From JAOPZW01 sp963764585 (lineage in GTDB: Bacteria > Actinomycetota > Thermoleophilia > Solirubrobacterales > Solirubrobacteraceae), in NCBI GenBank assembly GCA_963764585.1, contig CAVXTB010000003.1, forward strand, positions 992,001 through 1,056,000: 64,000 bases of DNA. The letters are read 5' to 3'. The notes beneath the pieces are model-generated. The model was not told the origin of the DNA and did not search any database. It saw only the letters and a list, made by a program, of their open reading frames with translations. Numbering within the stretch: the first letter of the stretch is position 1; each line of letters begins with the position of its first letter. This document shows, piece after piece, positions 42,065 to 50,202 of this stretch. The position numbers and the translations under genes are program-made.

Positions 42065-42115
42065 GAGCGATGAGGCTCGCTCCGATTGCGGCTCGCCGCC
42101 GCTGATGGCCTCTAC
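42065..42115 (+). ncRNA. Fluoride riboswitch (crcB motif) 3
   Basis: Stem GAGCGATGAGGCTCGCTC, second stem GCGGC/GCCGC abutting CTGATGGCCTCTAC, pseudoknot GAGGC/GCCTC. A -10-like TAGCAT lies at 42052-42057. CCTCTAC can pair with GTGGAGG at 42129-42135. The next usable start (GTG 42162) is 26 bases beyond that Shine-Dalgarno, an unusually long gap. Confidence 0.93.
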
Positions 42116-42161
42116 TTGATGTCCATTCGTGGAGGCCCGCCATCAAGCGAGTCGCTGACCA

Positions 42162-42626
42162 GTGACGATCGTCATCCGGCTGCCCGGGGGTCCGACGCTG
42201 GGGCTCGAGCACCTGCTGCTCGACGTCAACGGGACGCTGTCCGACCGCGGGACGCTTGACGACCGCGTCGCTCCCCGCGTCGCCCGGCTGCGCGCCCTCC
42301 TGGCGGTCCAGCTCGTCACCGCGGATACGTTCGGAACCGCGACCGGGATCGCACAGGCACTCAGCGTCGGCGTGTCGCGCGTCAACGACGGCGGCGAGAA
42401 GCGCGAGCTGGTCGAGCGCTTGGGCGCCGACCGCTGCGCGGTCATTGGGAACGGCGCCAACGACATGCTCGCGCTCCAGGCGGCCGCGCTTGGCATCGCC
42501 ATCATCGGGCGAGAGGGGCTGAGCGTCCTTGCGCTACGCAGCGCGGATGTGCTCTGCGCGTCGATCACCGACGCGCTTGACCTGCTCCTGGACGTCGACG
42601 CGCTGGTCGCGACCCTGCGGCGGTGA
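42162..42626 (+). CDS. HAD-superfamily phosphatase-like protein
   Basis: A 154-aa HAD fold without a cap. DVNGTLSDRG is the motif 1 position, where the second Asp is replaced by Asn (DxN instead of DxD), so phosphatase activity may be changed or lost. TADTF is motif 2 and VIGNGANDMLAL motif 4. Similar short HADs match the P-domain of P-type ATPases. First gene behind riboswitch 3; the MFS gene follows after nine bases. Confidence 0.82.
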   Translation: MTIVIRLPGGPTLGLEHLLLDVNGTLSDRGTLDDRVAPRVARLRALLAVQLVTADTFGTATGIAQALSVGVSRVNDGGEKRELVERLGADRCAVIGNGANDMLALQAAALGIAIIGREGLSVLALRSADVLCASITDALDLLLDVDALVATLRR

Positions 42627-42635
42627 AGCACCAGC

Positions 42636-43832
42636 ATGAGCGTCGTCCGCTCGCCCAACCGTCTGAGCGCCTGGCGCTTCGTCGTGGCCTTCGGCGTCGT
42701 GAGCCTGCTGGCGGACTTCGTCTACGAGGGCGCGCGCAGCATCGTCGGGCCTTTCCTAGCGACGTTCGGGGCGAGTGCGGGGCTCGTGGGGTTCATCACC
42801 GGCGCGGGGGAAGCGGTGGCGCTCGTGTCGCGCCTGTGGACGGGCAAGCTGTCGGATCGCACCGGTCGCCACTGGGCGCTGAGCATCGTCGGCTATGCGG
42901 TCACCGTCGTCTCGGTACCGCTCCTGGCCGTGGTTTGGTCGCTGTGGCCGGCCGCCGTCCTCGTGATCGCGGAGCGCTTCGGCAAGGCGATACGCACGCC
43001 GGCACGCGACACCATGCTCGCGCAGGCCAGCACGGAGCTCGGGCGCGGGCGCGCCTTCGCGGTGCACGAGGCGCTCGACCAGAGCGGCGCACTCGTCGGG
43101 CCGCTCGTGGTCGCAGCCGCCGTCGCGGTGAGCGGCTTCCGGCTCGGTTTCGCGGTCCTCGCCCTACCGGGTCTCGTCGCGCTCGTGGCGCTGGCATGGC
43201 TCCGCCGGGCGGTTCCGGTCCCAGCCGCCTACGAGCGCCGGGACGTCACCCACCAGGTTGACCACGGTGACGCTCCGCTGCCGCGGCGCTTCTGGTGGTA
43301 CGCGGTCTTCACCGCGCTCAACATGGCCGGCTACGCGACGTTCGCCGTGCTCGCCTACCACCTGCAGGTGCGCCACGTCGTCACGGAAGCCGAGATCCCC
43401 ATCGTCTACGCGGTGGCGATGGGCGTGGCCGCGCTCGCCGCGCTCGGCTCGGGGTGGCTGTATGACCGTGTCGGGCTGCGCGGGCTCGCCATCGTCCCCG
43501 TGCTTACCGCAGCCGTTCCGTTCCTGTCGTTCTCGACGCAGGCGACCTTGGTCTGGATTGGCGGCGCTCTGTGGGGCGCCGCCGTTGGCGTGCACGAGAG
43601 CACGATGCGCGCCGCGGTCGCCGATCTCGTCCCGGCCGCGCGACTCGGGGCCGGCTATGGGACGTTCACCGCAATCTACGGCCTTGCCTGGATGGTGGGC
43701 AGCACGGCGATCGGCGTGCTCTACGGTCGCTCGGCCGGCAGCGCGACGACGTTCATCGTCGTGCTCCAGATCCTCGCACTGGTGGCATTCATCCCCGTCG
43801 CTCGACAGGGGCTCGGTCGCTCGTCGCGATGA
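42636..43832 (+). CDS. MFS transporter in a fluoride-riboswitch operon
   Basis: A 398-aa, 12-helix MFS protein. GKLSDRTGRHWAL is the loop 2-3 motif and RFGKAIRTPARDTMLAQAS follows in TM4-5, as in the MFS_1 group near tetracycline- and formaldehyde-type exporters. It is co-transcribed with a HAD protein under riboswitch 3, so it is a candidate exporter for fluoride or a fluoride-induced metabolite. The substrate is inferred only from context. Confidence 0.88.
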   Translation: MSVVRSPNRLSAWRFVVAFGVVSLLADFVYEGARSIVGPFLATFGASAGLVGFITGAGEAVALVSRLWTGKLSDRTGRHWALSIVGYAVTVVSVPLLAVVWSLWPAAVLVIAERFGKAIRTPARDTMLAQASTELGRGRAFAVHEALDQSGALVGPLVVAAAVAVSGFRLGFAVLALPGLVALVALAWLRRAVPVPAAYERRDVTHQVDHGDAPLPRRFWWYAVFTALNMAGYATFAVLAYHLQVRHVVTEAEIPIVYAVAMGVAALAALGSGWLYDRVGLRGLAIVPVLTAAVPFLSFSTQATLVWIGGALWGAAVGVHESTMRAAVADLVPAARLGAGYGTFTAIYGLAWMVGSTAIGVLYGRSAGSATTFIVVLQILALVAFIPVARQGLGRSSR

Positions 43833-43944
43833 CGCTAGCGCCGGTGCCGGCGATCGCGGTCGTGCGGCTCGCCGGGCGATCCGACCACCCCGAGTCCGAG
43901 CAGGACGGCGGTGCGCGCGGGCCGCACATCGCTACGATGGCCCA

Positions 43945-43992
43945 AGGCGATGAGGCCCGCCTGAACCGCCGACGTGGCTAATGGCTTCTACC
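43945..43992 (+). ncRNA. Fluoride riboswitch (crcB motif) 4
   Basis: Stem AGGCGATGAGGCCCGCCT, a short GCC/GGC stem abutting CTAATGGCTTCTACC. The pseudoknot GAGGC/GCTTC includes one G-U. TACGAT at 43933-43938 is a -10-like box. TCTACCG can pair with CGGTGGA, which overlaps the GGAGG of the MutS-like gene. Confidence 0.9.
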
Positions 43993-44014
43993 GCGCACGA
44001 ACCGGTGGAGGCTG

Positions 44015-45640
44015 ATGGCGACTTCTGACTTGGCTGGACCGGGCTCTCCGCTGTCGGCGGACGGCTCGTCTGCTGGCGCGAGATCGGGCGCAGCCTCCGG
44101 CGGGCAGGCGTTTCAGAGCATCCTCTTCGAGCAGACGGACGGAGGGGCCCGCATCGACGGCCTCGGGCAGCCGGACTTCTTCGTCGACCTGAATCTCGAT
44201 CAGGTCCTCCAGTCGATGACCGTCGGCCGGGAGCACTACGACCTCAAGCCGTTCTTCTACGCGCCCCTGCACGAGACCGCCGCGGTGCGCTACCGGCACG
44301 CGGTGTTGCGCGACCTCGAGACACCTGAGGTGCTCGAGTCGGTCAAGCGGTTCGCGATGGCGATGGAGCGGATGCGCGAGCATCTCGTCCAAGTCGACAA
44401 CCTCTACTACCCGCTCCAGAAGCAGGCGTGGTTCCTGGGCGCCGTGGAGATCTACTGTCAGGCCGTCCGCCTGCTCGCGGAAGACCTGGCGCAGCGCGAC
44501 GTGAGCTCGGGGGGCTTCGTGGGGCTGCGCGACCACCTCGCCGCGTACGTGGCATCCACGCGGTTCGCGTCGCTCGCGGCGGACACGCAGGCCGTGAAGG
44601 ACGCACTCTCCGGGGTGCGCTACGCGGTACGGATCAACGCGGCGAAGGTGACGGTCAGCAGGTACGAGGGTGAGGCGGACTACAGCGCGGAGGTCGAGCA
44701 GACGTTCGCCAAGTTCAAGCAAGGCGCGGTGAAGAGCTACCTGGCCAAGCTGCCCGACTACGTTGACATGAATCACGTCGAGGCCCAGATCCTCGACCGC
44801 GTGGCCCAGCTCTACCCTGTCGTGTTCGGATCGCTCGCCGAGTACTGCACGCGCCACCGCGAGTACCTCGACGCCACGGTCGGCAGGTTCGACCGCGAGG
44901 TGCAGTTCTACCTCGCCTACCTCGAGCTGATCGACCGGTTGAGGGCGGCCGGCCTGCCGTTCTGCTACCCGCATATCTCGACGCGCTCGAAGCACATCGC
45001 CGCCCAGGACACCTTCGACATTGCGCTGGCGAACAAACTCGCGCCCGAGGCCGGCAGCGTCGTCTGCAACGAGTTCCACCTCGAAGGGCCGGAGCGGGTA
45101 TTCGTCGTCAGCGGCCCGAACAACGGCGGCAAGACGACGTTCGCTCGCACCTTCGGGCAGCTGCACTACCTGGCCGGTCTCGGCCTGCTCGTGCCCGGCA
45201 GCCAAGCGCGGCTGTTCCTGCCCGACCGGATCTACACGCACTTCGAGAGGGAAGAGGACATCGAGACGCTCCGCGGCAAGTTCGAGGACGAGCTCGTCCG
45301 GGTCCACGAGATCCTCGAGCAAGCGACCTCGAACAGCATCGTCGTCATGAACGAGAGCTTCAACTCGACGACCCTGAACGATGCGCTGTTCGTCGGAACC
45401 GATGTGATGCAGCGAATCCTCGAGCTCGGCCCGCTCGGCGTGTATGTGACCTTCGTCGACGAGATCGCCTCGCTCAGCGAGGCGACGGTGAGCATGGTCA
45501 GTCAGATCGCACCCGAGAACCCGGCCGAGCGGACGTTCAAGGTCCTGCGCAAGCCCGCCGATGGGCTCGCCTACGCCTGGGCGATCGCCGAGAAGTACGG
45601 CCTCACCTACGAGCGCCTGACCGAGCGGATCGGCGCATGA
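44015..45640 (+). CDS. MutS-like ATPase (1)
   Basis: A 541-aa protein with MutS core helices (domain III-like, about 60-330) and an ABC-type ATPase. Walker A GPNNGGKTTF starts near residue 367, and VVMNESFNSTTLND contains the Walker B/signature region. There is no N-terminal mismatch-recognition domain with the F-x-E motif, so it is not a repair MutS. GTGGAGG masked by riboswitch 4 precedes the ATG. It overlaps a homologous second gene, which suggests a heterodimer. Confidence 0.9.
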   Translation: MATSDLAGPGSPLSADGSSAGARSGAASGGQAFQSILFEQTDGGARIDGLGQPDFFVDLNLDQVLQSMTVGREHYDLKPFFYAPLHETAAVRYRHAVLRDLETPEVLESVKRFAMAMERMREHLVQVDNLYYPLQKQAWFLGAVEIYCQAVRLLAEDLAQRDVSSGGFVGLRDHLAAYVASTRFASLAADTQAVKDALSGVRYAVRINAAKVTVSRYEGEADYSAEVEQTFAKFKQGAVKSYLAKLPDYVDMNHVEAQILDRVAQLYPVVFGSLAEYCTRHREYLDATVGRFDREVQFYLAYLELIDRLRAAGLPFCYPHISTRSKHIAAQDTFDIALANKLAPEAGSVVCNEFHLEGPERVFVVSGPNNGGKTTFARTFGQLHYLAGLGLLVPGSQARLFLPDRIYTHFEREEDIETLRGKFEDELVRVHEILEQATSNSIVVMNESFNSTTLNDALFVGTDVMQRILELGPLGVYVTFVDEIASLSEATVSMVSQIAPENPAERTFKVLRKPADGLAYAWAIAEKYGLTYERLTERIGA

Positions 45641-47268
45641 AGGTCTTCCTCCTGCATCGCGACCGGGACTTCGACGTCAAGCCCGAGCTACGCGACGCGA
45701 TGTTCGAGGCGATGCTCAGCGGCAAGCCGTTCGCGGTCACGAGCGTCCGCCGCGACGAGGAGCGCCGACGGGGCGCGGGCTCGGTCGCTGCGCCGACGAG
45801 TGACGACGTGCTGGCGCAGGACCTCGAGCTCAACACGCTGTGGAACGCGATGGCGGCAGGCGACGAGTTCCTGTTCGAGACGGCCAAGCGCGGTCTGCTC
45901 TCGAGCCTGACCGACCCCGAAGCGATCGCGTATCGCCAGCGGGTGCTTGCGGACTGCCTCGAGCAGCCCGACATCGTCCGCCAGCTCTATGACCTCGCGA
46001 TCGAGGGGCTCGAGAATGAGAGGAAGGCCGGTGGAGGGGTATGGCACACCGACAGGCCCGACACGGTCCTTCACCGATCGGTGCAGGCCCTGAAGCTGCA
46101 CGTGGACGTCCTCAGGCGATTGCGGCAGCTCGCGGAGGATCAGGGGCAGGGGTTCCGCTCGGATGGCTTCACGCGGTTCTTCGCAATGCTCAGCGATGAG
46201 CTCGCCGACGACTACCTTCAGACGGTTGACCAACACCTGCGCGAGCTCGAGTTCAAGCGCGGCGTCCTCGAGAGCGCCGAGCTCGCCAAGGGCAACAAGG
46301 GTGGGAGCTACATCGTCCGCAAGCAGCGCGCGCAGCGCTGGACCGAGCGGCTGCCGTTCGGGAACCGCCCACCGAGCTACAGCTTCGCGATTCACCCCCG
46401 CGACCAGTCCGGCTTCAAGGCGCTGGAGGAGATCCGTGCGAAAGGGATCAACCTCGTCGCGAACGCCGTCGCGCAGTCCGCCGATCACATCAAGAGCTTC
46501 TTCTGCATGCTCCGGCTCGAGCTCGCCTTCTACCTGGGGTGCCTGAACCTGCGCGATCGGCTCAACGAGAAAGGCGAGCCGACCTGCTTCCCCGAAGCGC
46601 ACGACGCAGGCCAGCTTGTGCTCGCCGCGCAGGGGATCTACGACGTCTGCCTGAGCCTCCACCTCGATGACAGGGTCGTCGGCAACGACGTGAACGCCAA
46701 CGGCAAGTCACTCGTGATGATCACCGGCGCCAACCAGGGGGGAAAGTCGACATTGCTGCGCAGCCTCGGCCTCGCCCAGCTGATGATGCAGAGTGGCATG
46801 TTCGTCGGCGCGCAGTCGTTCCGCGCCAACGTCTGCGCCGGCGTCTTCACGCACTACAAGCGCGAAGAGGACGCCACCATGGAGAGCGGCAAGCTCGACG
46901 AGGAGCTGCGCAGGATGAGTGACATCGCCGATCAGATCACCGCCAACTCCATCCTGCTCTGCAACGAGTCGTTCGCGTCGACCAACGAGCGCGAAGGCTC
47001 CGAGATCGCACGTCAAGTCGTCAGCGCGCTGCTCGCCACGCAGATCAAGGTCTTCTTCGTCACTCACATGTACGACCTCGCCCACAGCTTCCACGAGCAG
47101 CAGCTCGACACCGCACTCTTCTTGCGGGCCGAGCGCGAGCCGGACAGCAAGCGCACCTTCAAGCTCCTCGAACGCGAGCCCCTGCCGACGAGCTACGGCG
47201 AGGACTCCTACCGTCGCATCTTCGGTACCGCCGCATCCGAAACCGCACCGTCGCCGGCATCGCGGTGA
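45637..47268 (+). CDS. MutS-like ATPase (2)
   Basis: A 543-aa partner of the preceding gene. Walker A GANQGGKSTLLRSL is near residue 364, LLCNESFASTNEREGSE is the Walker B/signature part, and VFFVTHMYDLAHSF the switch His. Domain I is again missing. Its start overlaps the upstream stop (ATGA). Role in fluoride response unknown. No terminator is evident in the 215 bases after the stop. Confidence 0.9.
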   Translation: MKVFLLHRDRDFDVKPELRDAMFEAMLSGKPFAVTSVRRDEERRRGAGSVAAPTSDDVLAQDLELNTLWNAMAAGDEFLFETAKRGLLSSLTDPEAIAYRQRVLADCLEQPDIVRQLYDLAIEGLENERKAGGGVWHTDRPDTVLHRSVQALKLHVDVLRRLRQLAEDQGQGFRSDGFTRFFAMLSDELADDYLQTVDQHLRELEFKRGVLESAELAKGNKGGSYIVRKQRAQRWTERLPFGNRPPSYSFAIHPRDQSGFKALEEIRAKGINLVANAVAQSADHIKSFFCMLRLELAFYLGCLNLRDRLNEKGEPTCFPEAHDAGQLVLAAQGIYDVCLSLHLDDRVVGNDVNANGKSLVMITGANQGGKSTLLRSLGLAQLMMQSGMFVGAQSFRANVCAGVFTHYKREEDATMESGKLDEELRRMSDIADQITANSILLCNESFASTNEREGSEIARQVVSALLATQIKVFFVTHMYDLAHSFHEQQLDTALFLRAEREPDSKRTFKLLEREPLPTSYGEDSYRRIFGTAASETAPSPASR

Positions 47269-47483
47269 GTGGGCACTCCGACGCGCGAGCCCCGCGATCG
47301 CTACCGCTCGTCGTCCGACTCGATAGCGCATAGCGTTGGGTGGCGTCTCCTTCAACGGGGAGCGGCACTCATGGACCCTCGGTCCTAGAAGGCGCCCCCG
47401 GTGTCGCATCGCGGTGTGATGGCCGCTGCGCCACGGCACGCGGGCGGACCCCAGGCTCCATGCCGCCCGGGCGATGGTGCGGG

Positions 47484-48449
47484 TCAGTGGACCTCGGAGG
47501 CGGGCGCCGGCGCGCCGGAGTCGGTGACGACGCGGTCCGCGTCCTCGAAGCTCAGGCGCGTGTTGATGGCGACCGCGGCGGTGACGCCGGAGCCGGCGGC
47601 CGCCGGGACGAGCGCCCGCGGGTCGGCGCAGTTGCCGGCTGCGTAGACGCGGTCGACGGTCGTCGCTTGGCCTGAGTCGACGGCGATGGAGCCGTCGTCG
47701 CGCAGCTCGCAGCCCAGCGTGCGGGCGACGTCGATGCGCAGCCGCCAGCCGACGTAGAAGAACAGCGCGTCGCGGTCGAGCGTCTCGCCGTTGTCGAGAC
47801 GGACCCGACGGAGGCGCCCGGTCCCATCGCCATCCAGCGCGACGACCGGCGTTTCGATGATGGGGACGCCGAGGGCGTGCACGCGCGCGAGCTGGTCGGC
47901 GGCGAGCTCGTGCGGGCCGTTGCTGAGCAGCACGACGTCGTCGGACCATTGGCGCAGCACGACGGCGAGGTGCTCGCCGCGGGCGCCGGCGGCGAGAACG
48001 GCGAGGCGCTCGTCTCGGTGCTCGAAGCCGTCGCAATACGGGCAGGTGTGTGCGCTGGTGCCCCACAGGTCGGCGAAGCCGGGGATGTCGGGCACCTCGT
48101 CGAGCATCCCCGTAGCGAGGAGGACCGTCCGCGTGAGGTCCGCGCCGCGGGCCGAGGTGAGGCGGACGGCGCCGTCGAGCACCTCGGCGTCCTGGACCTC
48201 GGCGGTCACGACCCCGACGCCGTAGCGGCCGAGTTCCGCGCGGCCGCGGGCGCGCAGATCCGCCGGGTCCAGGCCGTCATGGCCCAGGACACCATGCATC
48301 TCGTGGGTGGCGTAGTTGCGCGGCTGGCCGTTGTCGAGCACCAGGACGCGCCGGCGCGCGCGGCCGAGCACGAGCGCGGCGTTGAGGCCAGCCGGTCCGG
48401 CACCGACAACGATGCAGTCCCACGTCCCGCTCTCCGCTTCACTGTTCAT
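47484..48449 (-). CDS. Thioredoxin reductase-like flavoprotein
   Basis: A 321-aa protein: FAD motif GAGPAGLNAALVLGR, redox centre CPYC in HTCPYCDGFEH, and the C-terminal FAD motif YAAGNCAD. The NAD domain replaces the usual GxGxxG/A with VLAAGARGEH, so pyridine nucleotide choice is uncertain. No thioredoxin gene lies nearby. ATG overlaps the stop of a short upstream ORF. Confidence 0.88.
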   Translation of the reverse strand: MNSEAESGTWDCIVVGAGPAGLNAALVLGRARRRVLVLDNGQPRNYATHEMHGVLGHDGLDPADLRARGRAELGRYGVGVVTAEVQDAEVLDGAVRLTSARGADLTRTVLLATGMLDEVPDIPGFADLWGTSAHTCPYCDGFEHRDERLAVLAAGARGEHLAVVLRQWSDDVVLLSNGPHELAADQLARVHALGVPIIETPVVALDGDGTGRLRRVRLDNGETLDRDALFFYVGWRLRIDVARTLGCELRDDGSIAVDSGQATTVDRVYAAGNCADPRALVPAAAGSGVTAAVAINTRLSFEDADRVVTDSGAPAPASEVH

Positions 48450-48628
48450 CGACTCGTCCCGTCCTCGCTGACGGCGCCCAGCACCGTCGCCACGAGCGCT
48501 CCATGCGCATACTCCTCGGCCGCGCGACCGGAACGCAACTCGGCGTTGGCGGCGTGGACGCGCGGCATGAACATCCCGAGGTCCAGGCGGCGGGCACGGC
48601 CGGACACACCGTCACCCCGCCATGCCAT
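48446..48628 (-). CDS. Short ORF, 60 aa, translationally coupled to the flavoprotein
   Basis: Sixty residues ending with the ATGA overlap of the flavoprotein start. The second half (PRVHAANAELRSGRAAEEYAH) looks like a real amphipathic helix, whereas the first ~17 are low-complexity; a start at ATG for MFMPRVHAA is possible. No family is recognised. It could be the tail of a larger lost gene. Confidence 0.4.
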   Translation of the reverse strand: MAWRGDGVSGRARRLDLGMFMPRVHAANAELRSGRAAEEYAHGALVATVLGAVSEDGTSR

Positions 48629-48694
48629 ACCAGGAGGGCGCCAAGCAGGTGTGGCGACGGCGTGTGGGGACGGAGGGCTGCGGGAGGGCGGCCG

Positions 48695-49096
48695 TTATCG
48701 CCCCGCCCCTGTCGGTGGAGACTGCGCCGGGTCGAGCTGGCGTGCCAGCCGGGCGCTGAGCAGCGCTCCGGCGGCCGCCAGGCCAAGTGCACCCGGAAAG
48801 ACACTTGTGCGGATGTGGTCGCGCGCGAGCAGGCATGCGGTCGCGTCGATGCCGTCCACCACCGCGGACGCTTCGAGCCAGCCGCGCACGGGCGCGCCGC
48901 GGTTCAGGGCGACGAGCAGCCCGAGCCCCAGGCCGAGGTCGCGGGCGCCGACCATGCGAGCGAACAGGCGCGTCCCGCCCTCAGACCCGACACGGCCCGT
49001 CATGGTGCGGCCAACGAACCCCGGCGCCAGGAGCGACACCACGCCAATGGCGATCCTCCCGCTCGCCAAGCTGACCGCCAGGTCCCTTTCCTGCAT
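48695..49096 (-). CDS. Small membrane protein, 133 aa (DUF4267-like)
   Basis: A 133-aa protein with about three to four hydrophobic segments: 10-27, 51-66, 78-92 and 100-118. GRIAIGVVSLLAPGFVGR and LFARMVGARDLGLGLGLL are typical of small DUF4267-like proteins. ATG 49096 begins MQERDLAVSLAS. It is probably intact, and the function is unknown. Confidence 0.6.
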   Translation of the reverse strand: MQERDLAVSLASGRIAIGVVSLLAPGFVGRTMTGRVGSEGGTRLFARMVGARDLGLGLGLLVALNRGAPVRGWLEASAVVDGIDATACLLARDHIRTSVFPGALGLAAAGALLSARLARQLDPAQSPPTGAGR

Positions 49097-49340
49097 CGAC
49101 CGGATCGTACGAATCAACCGTCGGCTGCTACAAGAGCACCTCATTCCTCGTGGCGACCTCTCACCGCGCCGCGATGGGCTCCGGACCGCCTCAGACGAGG
49201 CCGCTCCGGCCGGGTTCTCGACGCGTTGATCTGGGGGACGGCGCTCGGCGCCGCGTCCGGCGCCGTGCTCGGCGATGCGATCGACGGGGTCGGGGGACCC
49301 GGCGCCGTCATCGGTGCCGTACTGCTGGCGCCCCGGGGCG

Positions 49341-49679
49341 TTAAGCGAGGAACGCGATGCCGGTGACGATGAGCCACAGCGACCAGGCGATGTACGCGAT
49401 CGGGGTCAGTCGTTCGGCGAGCTTCCACCCGGCGAGCTCGTGGCGGCCGACGAACTCCAGTGAGCAGAGCATGAGGATCGGCCCGATCACAATGCCGGGC
49501 ACGGCGACCCAGTCCGCTGCGGCAGCCGTCTGAGTGAGAGCGATACCGGTGAGGGTGGTCCAGGCTCCAGTGAGCAGGTAGCCGAGGTGCTCGCCGGCGG
49601 CGACGCCGAGGTAGCGGTTGAGGGCCTGAAAGACGACGTCGACGGCGTCGCGGCGGGCGGCACTGGCGTGGGTCCCCAT
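49341..49679 (-). pseudogene. C-terminal fragment of a DUF4386-type membrane protein
   Basis: About 95 residues with three helices (YLLTGAWTTLTGIALTQ, VAVPGIVIGPILMLCSLEF, LTPIAYIAWSLWLIVTGIAFL) resembling the end of DUF4386 proteins. The preceding ~15 residues are unrelated to the family, and the N-terminal helices are missing. A fragment of an unrelated MMPL gene abuts on the other strand, so this is a remnant at a rearrangement joint. Confidence 0.55.
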
Positions 49680-49959
49680 CTTCCTGTTCAGCGTGCTGTT
49701 CGGCCTCTCGATGGACTACCAGGTATTCGTGCTCAGCCGCATTCATGAGCGCTGGGCGGCCACCGGCGACACCCCCGGCGCGATCGTGCACGGCGTCGCG
49801 TCGACCGCCCGTCTGATCGCCGGTGCGGCGGCGATCATCATCGTCGTCTTCGCCGGCTTCGCCACCGGCCAGCTCGTCGCCTTCCAGGAGATGGGCTTCG
49901 GGATCGCCATCGCGCTCACCCTGGACGCCACGCTCGCCCCAGCGCTCGTCCTTCACCGG
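49675..49959 (+). pseudogene. Fragment of an MMPL/RND-type exporter
   Basis: About 95 residues from the C-terminal half of an MMPL transporter: FGLSMDYQVFVLSRIHERW is the helix with the proton-path Asp, then RLIAGAAAIIIVVFAGFATG and IAIALTLDATLAPALVL. Coding similarity stops at the last word, and no upstream domain is present. It is a remnant. Confidence 0.7.
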
Positions 49960-50089
49960 AGTAGTAGTCGATGGGCGCCGCGGGGTACAGCGCAGTCTGC
50001 GCGACGAGCGGGCGCGCCGCGGAGGTCATCGCGGGCGGCGGCATATCCGCGCCATCGACCGAGCCGACCCGTGACGAAGACGGGCGCGC

Positions 50090-50197
50090 TCAGGCGCCCG
50101 TGCCGGCGAAGCGGGCGTCCGCGCCGAGCTCCTCCTCGATGCGCAGGAGGCGTTTGTACTTGGCGACGCGCTCGGAGCGGGCCGGGCGGCGAAGCAC
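50090..50197 (-). pseudogene. C-terminal remnant of a second enolase
   Basis: The last ~33 codons read SERVAKYKRLLRIEEELGADARFAG, which matches the end of the intact enolase at 60326-61600 nearly residue by residue. The rest of the gene is gone, replaced by the end of the DUF6062-like gene. It shows that an enolase gene once stood inside this island. Confidence 0.85.
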
Positions 50198-50202
50198 CCG
50201 GC

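Noticed and set aside
49207..49366. Possible glycine-zipper peptide on the plus strand
   Set aside because: Hydrophobic Gly/Ala stretch but no start codon, no Shine-Dalgarno and overlap with remnants. Probably another fragment or chance.
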